The notes under the pieces: generated by a model
Told to the model about the DNA's origin: nothing
Databases searched by the model: none
Seen by the model: only the letters and a program-made list of their open reading frames with translations
Assembly (NCBI RefSeq): GCF_000004195.4
Contig: NC_030679.2
Coordinates: forward strand, 26,773,712 to 26,837,711
DNA: 64,000 nt
Origin: Xenopus tropicalis
Lineage: Eukaryota > Chordata > Amphibia > Anura > Pipidae
Reading direction: 5' to 3'
Translations under genes and position numbers: made by a program
In this document: positions 46,293 to 58,300 of the stretch, one piece after another
Layout of the letters: every line of letters starts with the position of its first letter
How positions within the stretch are numbered: the first letter of the stretch is position 1

Positions 46293-46385
46293 ATGGCCAC
46301 TTCGGCAGGTAGCCAAGCAGACTTTCTGAAGGGAGATTACAAGCGGATAGAGAACATGGAGCTGACAGACGAGCAGAAAAGTCAG
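46293..46385 (+). CDS. dnd1: dnd1 coding exon 1
   Basis: Codes [20 protein letters not shown] and [11 protein letters not shown], then the donor GTATGA. Phase 0 end. Start context is GGGGAATGG. Confidence 0.85.
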
Positions 46386-49300
46386 GTATGAGGCAACTTT
46401 TTTTTACTCTGCTGCTTTGGTATAAAGACAGTGTAACTGGGATCCGTCCCCTCTCCCTTAAGTCTTGTTATGCTCACCTGGGGCCTGGGCAATTCATTTG
46501 TCTGTATGTTAGAGTATATGGAGCTCTATAGTCACAGCTGGGGGTGCAATTCATTTGTCTGTATGTTAGAGTATATGGAGCTCTATAGTCACAGCTGGGG
46601 GGGCAATTCATTTGTCTGTATGTTAGAGTATATGGAGCTCTATAGTCACAGCTGGGGGGGCAATTCATTTGTCTGTATGTTAGAGTATATGGAGCTCAAT
46701 AGTCACAGCTGGGGGGGCAATTCATTTGACTGTATGTCAGAGTATATGGAGCTCTATAGTCACAGTATGGACTTGATCACTTTATTGGAATTGTCGCTGT
46801 ACAATCGCTCCCTCCCTAGAGGCGTCAGTGCGGCTGTGGCAGTGGATTTGCTCTGGGGAACTGGGGTAGTTTAAGGGCTCTGGCACACGGGGGAGATTAG
46901 TCGCCCGCGATTAACTCCCTGTTCGCGGGCGACTAATCTCCCCGAGTTTCCTACCCCTGCCATCCCACCGGCGAACATGTAAGTCGCCGGCGGGATGGCA
47001 GACGCGGCGGGGCGATTTCCGGAAATCGAAATCGCCCCGCCGCGTCTGCCATCCCGCCGGCGACTAATCTCCCCCGTGTGCCAGAGCCCTAATACCCCCT
47101 TGAGTTGGCCAGTATCACTTGTTAAAATACATTCAAATACACATTAAAATAATGTATTGCCCACTTTGGTTGCGCAACTAGGCTTTTGTTTGTTTTCCCC
47201 TTCCTTCTGTGTATAAAGGAGCTGATAGGAAGCAATGGAAATGGATTGTGTCTCTTTTAAATTAACAGTGTGTAACTCTAGTAATCAAGTCATTTAGTTG
47301 GGGTTGGCTACATTCATTTACTAAAGTGTGCTGTGAATTCTAACCACCTCCTCTGACAGAGCAGCAGTCCTTTCATGTGTTATGGCTGATATCTTAGCAT
47401 TTAAAACTTGCTGGGCCACAATTTTGTTGGTTTATATCCTCACGGATTTTTGGATAGATATTCTGCTGGTCACCCAGTAGTGGCAATTACCAGAGCACCC
47501 ATTTTGCATAAGTCGCCTAATTATATAGATACATATACAGGTATGGCACCTATTATCCAGAATGCTCGGGACCTGGGGTTTTCCGGATAAGGGGTCTTTC
47601 TGCAATTTGGATCTCCATAACTTAAGTCTGCTAAAAATCATTTAAGTATTGAATAAACCCAATAGGACTTTTCTGCCTCCAATAAGGATTAATTATATCT
47701 TAGTTGGGATCAAGTACAGGTACTGTTTTATTATTACAGAGAAAAAGGAATCATTTTTAAAAATTAGAATTATTTGCTTATAATGGAGTCTATGGGAGAT
47801 GGCCTTTCCGTAATTCGGAACTTTCTGGATAACGGGTTTCCGGATAAGGGATCCCATACCTGGTATATATATCTATATATATATCAGATAGTAGAAGGAG
47901 GGCATGCCACAATTGGAAAAATGCCTGGGTGCCGGATAAAACGTTAGAGAACAGAAAAAATTAGGACCTTTATCAAAAAAAATAAAGGAAGAGAAGAAAG
48001 GTCCTAATTTGTGACTGAAATGTCGATTTTTGCACATTAAAGAACATTTTATTTTTTTCACCTAGACCTGTGAGTGCTGAGTCCTCTATCTATATTTATA
48101 TAACTTTATTTTATTTATCTATTTTTTAGTTTTAAATAACAGTTCAATAACCTTGGCCAGAATCCACCAATTCTCTATTAATTATTCTATTAACTCTATT
48201 AATTTTAAGCATTTACTTACCAAAGGGTGGAAACAGAAGTAGCTCATTTTTTATAAATATGCTTCTAATAATCATATAAAAGTGAATACAGGTATGGGAT
48301 GCCTTTCTAGTACCCCATTCTTCAGAAAACTCTAAATTACAGGGAAGGCCGTGTCTCGTTGTCTGGTTTTATGCAAGTAATTTTAACTTTAAAAAATGTA
48401 TTTCCCTTTTCTCTGTGATAATAAAATGGTGGCTTCTACTTGATAGTAACTAGTCTTATTGGGTTTATTTAATGCTTATGTTTTTAGCAGACTTAAAGTG
48501 TGTGGATCCAAATTACAGAAACATTCCTTATCTGGATAACCCCAGTCCCAAGTGTTGGGTTTAAATCCTATACCTGTTTATGGGAAATGTCAGATCCCCC
48601 TCATTTTACCAAGTGGATGTGTTCTAAAGCATCTGAAAAAATGTTTTTAGCATTTTTTAATTTCTATTAAAATATTGTGTGTAAAGGAAAAACTTTTTTT
48701 TTTTTTGATAATGAAGGAAAATGTAATTCTGAGAAGCTTTTCAATATACTGTTTACATTTTGTATGTTGCTGGTTCCGACTCCATAAACAAAGTAGCAAG
48801 TCAGCTGATTTAAAACCTAGAGGAGACCTGTCACATGTTACATTGTTCAAGAAGCAGACCCAGTGTACAGAAAGGGATAAACAGGTGCTGCTCTCAGTTA
48901 CATTTCCAAATAACTTTGAAATCCGTTAAAATGCTTGCTGTATATTCTGAAAGTAGCATAGAATTGTATTTAATTAGACAAAAACATTTTATGGGTGAGG
49001 GATCCCTAATAAAAAGGTCTTCTCATTAGTGGAATCCTGTGGTTGCCCTGTTATTTTTTCAGCACTGGACACTACTTGATCAAGCTGGGGTCCCTCCTTA
49101 TCACCCTGAGCACCCAGCACTTGCAAGCTAGACAGAGTTAATATGGGGCCCTTCATTGCCCAACAGAAATCTCCTCTCTTGCGGGTGATGCAGACAATAC
49201 CTGCACACTTCATATTCATTTAAGCGTGTTTGATGTGCTCAAATCAAAGGTAATTGCTCAAACATTTCTCCTAACTCATTTTTGGGCAATTACCCAAGAT

Positions 49301-52300
49301 TGCTGCATATAAATATATTTTACATGTGGCAATGCCGACATGTGAAGGGCGAGGTATTGTCTGGCGCTTCATCACCTACGGGCCCAAAGTGTGTGATGAA
49401 GTGTTCCATGTGTCAGGGCCTTTAGCGCAGATCTTATAGTGTATGGCCAGCTTAAAGGAACAGTAACACCAAAAATTAAAAGCATTTTGAAGTAATTAAA
49501 ACAAAATGTACTGTTGCCTCCACTGGTAAAAGTGTGTTTGGTTATCTGTTATCTGCTATGTGCCTGTGCCTTTTCTCCTCTGAATGGCTGCCCCCATGGC
49601 TACAGAGCAGCTTTGTTTATGTAAACTATTAGTCTTTCTGAGGCAAACACACCAGTTGGACCAGTTTAAAGGAACAGTAACACCAAAAAATTAAAGTGTA
49701 CAATATAATGTACTGCTGCCCTGCATTGCTACAACTGGTGTGTTTGCCTCAGAAAGACTAATATAGTTTATATAAGTAAGCTGCTGTGTAGCCATGGGGG
49801 CAGCCATTCAAAGGAGAAAAGGCACAGGTTACTTAGCAGATAACAGATAAACCCCCAATATATGGGGCTTACCTACTAGTTATCTGCTATGTAACCTGTG
49901 CCTTTTCTCCTTTTTTCCAGCTTGAATGGCTGCCCCCATGGCTACACAGCAGCTTATTTATATTGTAGCTTTTCTGTAGCAAAAACACCAGTTTTTTGCA
50001 TAGCAACAGCACATTATATTTTAATTACTTTAAAACACTTTAATTTTTTGATGTTACTGTTCCTTTAAGTCCTACAATACATTATACTGTAATTACTTTT
50101 ATGCACTTTTATCTTTTGGTGTTACTGTTCCTTAAGGGCAGTGACAGATGGGGAGATTATTTGCCCTGCATCAGATCTTCATTGCCGCGGGCAACTAATC
50201 TTCTCGCCATCCCATCGGCAAGAATGTAAATCGCCGGTGGGATGGCATACGCGCCGCTTCGATTTCCGGATTTCCTATCAAGGCAACTTCGGGCAACTTC
50301 CGTAAATCACAGCGATGCATATGCCATCCCACCGGCGATTTACATTCTTGCCGGTGGGATTGCACTGTGGCGAGATTAGTTGCCCACAGCAATAAAGATT
50401 TGTCGCGGGGCAAATAATCTCCCCCGTCTGTCACTGCCCCAAAGGGCAATGGCACATGTGAAGATTTTTTTCACTATATATTGCCATCGTCGAAACTAAA
50501 ATATATTACTCATGGTTAATTATGGCTAAAATGGCTTAATTAAAATGGCTTAATTACAGGAAAATGCGAATGGATGCAGTTTTCTGCAATGAATCTTGAT
50601 TGCCGCAAATTATATGTTTAGGTTGTGGCAATTGTAATATTAGGCAATGGTAAGGCATTTTTGGGAGATTAGTATTTTATTAAAGGGAAGCTACCATGAA
50701 ACAATATCTTTTGCTGTTTTTTCAGTTAGTCCATTTTGATAAATTTGCTTTAGCAAATGGGTTTTAGCCTTATCGGTAGGGCATTTTTCTTCATAATGTA
50801 ACAGCAGTTGATCAGCACCTCTGCTGGAGGAGAACAAGAAATCTAAATATCTTCAGAAGTTTGCAGAGTGATTAATATATTTACAAAAATCTTAAATGGG
50901 CCATTGACAGTATGCAAAAATAGGTTTTCATGATGGTATCCTTTTTAAGGAAGAGAATTTGCTTTATTTTATAGTAGTAACTTCAGCATGCTGCCTGATA
51001 CATTCTTTTTTTTTTTTTTTTTTTTTTTTATCCAGAGACTAAAGCCATAGTTTGGTCACACGATGCTGTGTGGGTAAGAGAGGCTGGATCTGAATGTCTC
51101 TTATGTATGTGTAAAAGTGGCCGTACAATAGACTGATCGGACTGTGGGGACAAACAGACATAAGTCATACACCTGTATGGGTACTTTTATGTTATTCCAA
51201 ACAACAGGAACAGCAGAAAGTTAAGAGCAGTATGCCCCCTTGTTCAATACATGTGCAGTGAATAGGGTTTTTGTCTTGTTTTAATCAAGACAAATCTATA
51301 TATGCTCTCTGTTATTTATTGAGCTAAACAGGTATACTGAATGAATTATGTTTGGTTTCTGGTAGATAATTAAATTAGCAAGCTATTTACAGCCTGGAAG
51401 AATCTAGTGAATACCGTTGCTCCTCTCTATAAACTTACATACGAGACTAGGGGCGCACCTGATAAATTTGACAAAGTTTGGGGCCCTTGGTGTGACCTAG
51501 AGGGAAACTAAAGGACTCCACTCCCATTTACATTGTAAAACCCCCGGCGTCTCTCCACTTTTTCTACCACAACCTGAACACTTAGTTCAGTAGGTTGACG
51601 ATTCCAATATCCTGAAACTGCTGCCAGATTCATGCTCACACCTTGTAATGTTACACCTACCCCTTTAGTGTTTGTAACAAACCTTAAAGATAGACCTGAA
51701 AAGAAAGACCAGCATATTCTCTTTATTGTTATTTTATGTTTTGTTTGTATGAAAATTAATAAAATACACCTTTCAAAAAAAAAAAAAAAAAAAAAAACAA
51801 TTAGCAAGCTATTGTGAAGCATAAGTTGCACAGATCCCCCAAACTTTGCCTAATGCTCATTAGAGATATCTGTATACCATATCCCTCCCACCAAATATTT
51901 TTTAATAAAGTAATATGTGTAACGAAAAAATAAACACACATAATTGAAAAAGTATTAAGCCCCAGAAATGCAGACTAGAACAATTATTACACAGCAACCC
52001 CCAGCACATAATTACATAACTTTGTATGTCTTACTGTGCCCATACTCTGCTCTATACTCTGCCTGCCCTATGCTGCCTGTGTGTGCCATACTCTGCCTGC
52101 CCTACATTGCCTGTGTGTGCCATACTCTGCCTGCCCTGTGCTGCCTGTGTGCCATATTCTGCCTGCCTGTGTGCCATACTCTGCCTGCCCTATGCTGCCT
52201 GTGTGTGCATAGGGCAGGCATTACATACAATTGCAGAATGCTGGCACTGCTGTTACAGTGAGGTGTGAACAGGTGAACAATGTGGGGGCTTACAGCCTGA

Positions 52301-55300
52301 GGTGTGATCAGTGCAGGGGGCCAGTTAATCTCAGTACTGATACCATGTAAAGTTTAAACAAAGGTAAGCAGTTGCAGCATCCAGACACATGGGGAGCCAC
52401 ACAGAGGGGGGCCACGGACAGTCAGTTGGACAGCACTGCTATAAACTATCTTGTGTAACTAAATTTGTCATCAGCTGGGTCAGAATCTACTAGCTAAGTT
52501 TAAAAAATCTTTATGGGTCCAAGGGAAAGCACTCCTTGATGCTGTTCTATGTTCCTCACAATGGGGCTTAAAGGGATTATTGTCTTTAAAACGACACACG
52601 TTATTGGTGCTCTCCACAGGTCCTCTCAGGCCAGTCAGTGTCTGTTACATATAAGCAATGACAGTACCCTAATGGCCATTCTCCTGAAGCACAGTTGGAT
52701 ATGGATAGCCTATCTGTAAGGCGCTCTGCCGGGCCGGCGCGTTCTCCTACCTTAGTTCGCGCCGGCCGGCAGACGCGCTCTGGTATGGGCCCACGCTTCC
52801 GGGTTCGGCGGGGACGGCGCGACGGTACTGCGCATGCGCGATGACGCGCGGACATGCGCAGTTGCGCGCCTTGAAGCTTTGGGCGCCATCTTTGTACAGG
52901 TTTTTAGTTCTTCCGGTTCCCTTCTGTTTTGGCGCCAAAATACTGCTATTTAAACCCCTTCCTTCAGTGTTTCATTGCCCAAGCTGGCTTCTGGTTTATT
53001 GTCAGTACCTGCTTAAGCATTTTGTTGTTGTTTTCGGTTTTGACCTTTGCCTGTACCCTGACCACGATTCCTGCTACCTGCCTCGACCTTTTGCCTGTGC
53101 CCGACTACGATTCTTGCTACCTGCCTCGACCTTTGCCTGTACCCCGACTACGATTCTGCCTTGCCTTGCCGGTACCCCGTTTTTGTCTGAACTCTGAAAG
53201 TTTGCAGGACCCCAGCTTGGACCGCAGCAGAAAGTTCCGGGGCCCCAAAAGGGCGTCGGTGAAGACCGGGAAGGGCTGGGAGTTCCTGTTATACCGTAAG
53301 AGTCAGACTTTGCATCCAGCGGTCGCACACTGGTTCCTAACTAACTTGAACGTTACACTATCGCAGCATTGCCCTTCACTTAGGGAAAGGCTGACCTAAC
53401 AGGGAACTGCAGTACACTCATAGGTGGATTTTCAATAAGGCTAGGGAAGGCTAAGCCACCCAAACCTGCTTGGCATCTTAAAATTAAAAAAACAGAACAA
53501 ACTCACTCTGTTTCTGCTCTGCTCTGGAATGTTTAACATGGGGGAAATCTTCTTGCATTCCAACTTCCCGCAAGCACTAGTTCTGCTGTAATCAGCTGTG
53601 CTCCGATTGGATCTTTCTTCTTGTGGCTTCTCCAATTATGGCACCGCTCTCTTGACAGACCGTAAAATTGACCAAACAAGGCACAGATGTAGGCACTGCA
53701 GAAATGAAGACTGGTAAGAAGGATCTGCAGGCTGTAAACTTTACCCAAGAACCTCACCAACTCTGAACATTTGCTGCAGATTTCATCCCACAGGTACTGT
53801 TCTCAGCACTGGAACATGTTTACAAAAAAAGAGACGAGATTCTGTGTTTCTTTTGATAAAGGACTCAGTGCAGCATTACTGTAATTGCTTATTGCTGTAT
53901 TTACATAGACCTTTCTGATAAAGCTTACTTAAGATGGCCATACATGTTAAGATCCGCTCGCCTGGCAAAGTCGCCAAGCGAGTGGATCTTCTCTTGATAT
54001 CCCCACCTACCCTGGGGCCAAACGATCGAATTACAACTCCGGTAATAGGCGCAATCGGTTCGGGACCGCATCAACGAGCAGATGCGGTCCCCGATCCGAC
54101 TACACAGGCCGATAAGCTGCCGAATCGGGACCGAAAAGGGATATCGGCAGCTACAGTCGGTCCATGTATGGCCACCTTTAGTTTTTACCTTTTCCTTCTC
54201 CTGTAATGTGCTAGTTTTATAAATACAGACTCCATTTCACTGTATATAAAGTGCCTGGGATATCTGTACCCATTTCCCTTTTCACTATAAAACTAACTAA
54301 AACACATTTAAGCTAACTGATCACAAACAAATGGATGGAACCCCTCACAGAAGTGCATGTATGAATACTTTCACTTCCTAAACATTTTAGGTTGAAAAAT
54401 GCACTCCCACCCACACTTTTGTACAGTATCCCTGGGAGTCAGTGGGAACTACAAGAGGTAGTTGGGAGGTTCATTTTTCTCCAGCAGCGAATCCACTAAG
54501 TCTCACATTAGCTTTAGGTCAGTCTATGTACGGCCCATCTTTAGCCTCCCCAAACACACAAGTCACCCTCCACCTGTGCAGTACATTGGGGTCTCTGGCC
54601 GCCCTCTCTCATGTGATGGGGGTTGGAAATAGAGTGGCTGGTTGAAATGAAATCAAATAAGTGCAGAGGTACAGTCTGTCGATCTTAAAGGAAACATATT
54701 GGATAAATGGGAAAAACGCTAATTTTGTAGGCAATTATGAATAATATACGGTGCTGGTTTCCCTTTGGGCTAAACATTAATCCTTTCTGTAAAAATGGCC
54801 CCTTTATTGGAGCTCCCTATAGATTGTATCACTTCTCTGTCCAGTGTGAAATGAAGAGTGGGCGTGTCCTAATGGTCCCTGCCAGAAGCACAGTAGGAGG
54901 GGCATAGCCAATCACAGCCCTGCACTCACACAAGCAAAGACAGGCTTCAGTCACCTATCAGGTCAGCCTAGCTGCTGATTGGTTCCTATCCTACAGTGCA
55001 GGGTACGGAGGGCCGCTGGCTCCCCAGCTCATCCAGAGAATTCAGCCAGCAGGAAGTGGAACAGATGGGCGGGACTAGTGGGGGTTTTTGTGGAATTTCT
55101 CAATAAATCAGTCTGAAACACAACATTTTTAAGCACAATCCTTCTATATCTAGAGGAGTATAATTCCCTGGTACATTCATCATTTTTATAGGATATGTCT
55201 CCTTTAATATGTTTATAATGTGATGTCAGACATCTAGTTCTTGATATTATATGTCTCCTGTAGTATTAAAGAAATGAGAAAAAGATTATTTTTTTTAATG

Positions 55301-58300
55301 GGGGTGGGTGGGCAGAGGTGTATGAGGTTTATTTTTTTGGTTCAGGCCTTTCCAAATTTTTGTGTAATGCAGATTGTAACAACTTGCTTAACGGATTTGA
55401 ATGTCAATTAGTGAAATTTTCAGCTTTTGGCTAATTGAACTGCAACTCAACTCCTGAAGGCTTGCTATAGTTTGCGTTTAAATAGAAGTTGAAGAATGTT
55501 AATTTTTTTTTTTTATTTTTTTTCTTCTTGATTTTCCTGCAGATGTGGATCAATTCCATCAATAGTGAAAATAAAACGGCCCTCCTTGCATGGGTAAAGG
55601 AAACTGGAATCGATTTGGTTCAAATTAATGGCCAGCGGAAGTATGGTGGGCCACCTCCAGGTACAAGTTTAGTTACTCTTGAGCCTTTAGGCATATAACC
55701 AGCTGCACTGACATTGTACTACTACTGAAGAACACCGTTTTCTCTTTAAAACAGAAAACAGCCAAATGTAGGCAAGTTATGTTTTGGTTCATTTTTAAAG
55801 GTGGCCATACATATGAAGAAGGCTGCCAAAGGAGAAGGAAAGTTACAATCACTGGGGGGGTACCAAATGTTAGGCACCCCCAGTGATTGTAACCGCTTAC
55901 CTGATGCCCCGGGCTGGGTTCCTGGGGTTTCTCATTTATCTTTAAAATCCCAGGGTCGGCGCATGTGTAGATTGTAAGTTCTTTTGGGCAGGGCTCTCTT
56001 CACCTCTTGTATCGGTTATTGATTGCTTCATATGTTACTCTGTATGTCCAATTTATGTAACCCACTTATTGTACAGCGCTGCGGAATATGTTGGCGCTTT
56101 ATAAATAAATGTTAATGTGCAGTCGAGTGAAAAAGCCAGCTTTCACTTTAAAAATCTGGCTTTTCATTTTACTGCGCAAGTGGCGCAAAGGCAGAAGGAA
56201 AAGGATAGCTTGGTCAGAGGGTCCCTGGGCTGGTGCGTTTTTCTGCTATCAGGAGTACCAACCCAGGTAAGGATTACAATCACTGGTGGTGCCTAACATT
56301 TTGGCATTTCCTAGTGATTTGACCTTTCCTTTTCCTTTAAACCAGGGGTAGGGAACCTATGGCTCCGGAGCCAGATGTGGCTCTTTTGATGGCTGCATCT
56401 GGCTCGCTGCCAAATCTTTAATAATAATAAAAAAAAAAAACCGGGGGCGTGGCCTGTGATCGGCGGATAGAAGACGTGTACGAGCGTAGGCCACGCCCTC
56501 CTATGCATCGCATCCGGCATCCTTGGGACCCACCCTTGCCCCGCAGCATCCGTGGCCAAACATACTGTATGGCTCTCACAGAATTACATTTTAAAATATG
56601 TGGAGTTTATGGCGCTCTCAGCCAAAAAGGTTCCCGACCCCTGCTTTAAACCATTGTTTCTAGTTTGACCCTTGCCACTTGCCCTAGTGATGAGCAGCGT
56701 ATGTGGTTGTCTTTTTGCTTTATGTAAGAGTTTCCATTTAACTTGTGACTTTTCCTTTTTGCAGGATGGATTGGTAATGCTCCAGTCAGTGGGTCAGAGG
56801 TTTTTATTGGTAAAATACCACAAGATATTTATGAAGACAAACTAATTCCGCTTTTCCAGAGCATTGGAAAACTGTATGAGTTTCGACTAATGATGACCTT
56901 TAGTGGCCTAAATCGTGGATTCGCTTACGCCCGCTATATAGGTAGACGCCAGGCAGTCAGTGCTATTATGACACTGAATGGATATGAAATAACAAAAGGT
57001 TGTTGTATTGTGGTCTGTCGGAGCACAGAAAAAAGTGAACTTGCACTGGATGGGCTTCCTAGTCATTTAGAACAGCCTGCTCTAAAAAATATTCTGGAGG
57101 AAGTGACTTCGGGAGTGTCTGCGCTGTCTCTGTATCAAAGTCCCTCAAATGAGAGCCAAGTGTTGGCTATAGTGAAGTATGACTCCCACCGGGCAGCTGC
57201 TATGGCTAAAAAGAGCCTCTGTGAAGGTATAGTACAATAACTCCGAATCATTGTACAAGCAAATGAATGTTTACTATTGGTTGGGTTGTGCCTTTTCAGA
57301 CCCTTAGAGCTTCGTGTGTGTAACATAAGCATGATATAACACTGTACCGTCATTAAAGCTGGCCATACACGTGGCGATCTCACGATGTTTCGTACGACCG
57401 TCGGTCGCACGAAACATCGTCAGATCCGCCACACACCATTCAGGGCTGAATCGGCAGGTAAGGAGGTAGAAACAATAGGATTTCTACCTCCTTCTGCCGA
57501 TTCAGCTCTGAAGGGAGAATTTTGGTCAGGCGCCTTCTATGGCGCCCGATCAAAATTTTCTAACTTGGCCGATCGGCGAGCCGACCGATTTCAGCAGCTT
57601 CCTGCGATATCGGTCGGCTCGCTGACATGCCATACACGCACCGATTATCGTACGAAACGAGGTTTCGTACGATAATATCGGTGCGTGTATGGCCACCTTT
57701 AGACTTGACATAGGTCCTGGCATTAATGTCTGTGGTATGGTATAGCAGCATTGTCCAGGTGGCCAGGCCAGTCCAGTCCTGCCAGAATTGTGATCGTGTC
57801 TACTTCTGGCATATTGCATTTCTCAATAAAGTCAATAGTTTCTTTTTATATTAGAACCTGGTTGCCAGCAGCTGAAGTAAATATTCTGGGGGAACCATGG
57901 GCCCCAGGTTCCTACGCCTATGAACTGGAACTGCTAATACAGTATTATTGCTGTTAACTGTCACCAGGCTTCTAATGCCCCCCTGCTTCCAGTGCAAAAT
58001 TGTATCAGAATTGCAGTCAGCAAAGAAACAAACAGGATATACTAAAGGTTACTAAATTAGAAACAACTTTGAGCCCATTAGTATACCACTTCCATAGTGT
58101 TTTTAGTTTCTTCAACTTTCCAGGGAATCAACTCTCTCTTTTATTGCAGGGTCTCAGTTTCTTCGTGGGCTTCCCCTTACTGTAAGTTGGCTCAAAACAG
58201 ACATGCGACAGAAGCTTCGCAGCTCGGATAAGCACCAGCAGCCAAAAGTTCCATCCCCTTTGCCTCATAGTGGCAGTCCTGAAGTTCCAAAAGAGACCCG

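Larger units (their letters stand above)
46386..55542 (+). other. dnd1 intron 1 (9.2 kb)
   Basis: Filled with MITEs, minisatellites, a probable solo LTR and an L1 insert, listed separately. No second gene was recognised. Gaps without assigned repeats: 47093-47530, 48577-49375, 50440-51370, 51814-52030 and 55208-55540. The first, second and third hold only AT-rich sequence and short A or T runs. Confidence 0.75.
55661..56764 (+). other. dnd1 intron 2
   Basis: Contains one end of the 'ggccatacac' MITE family at 55796, a small inverted repeat near 55850 (AATCACTGGGGG / CCCCCAGTGATT), an L2 tail at 55970-56112 and a hAT at 56343-56643. Confidence 0.7.

Noticed and set aside
46470..46874. 134-codon open frame right after dnd1 exon 1.
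   Set aside because: Produced by the 57-bp tandem repeat, whose length is a multiple of three.
52929..53399. 156-codon open frame with Cys/Pro-rich repeats.
   Set aside because: Lies in a probable solo LTR with tandem units; no protein family, codon pattern follows the repeats.
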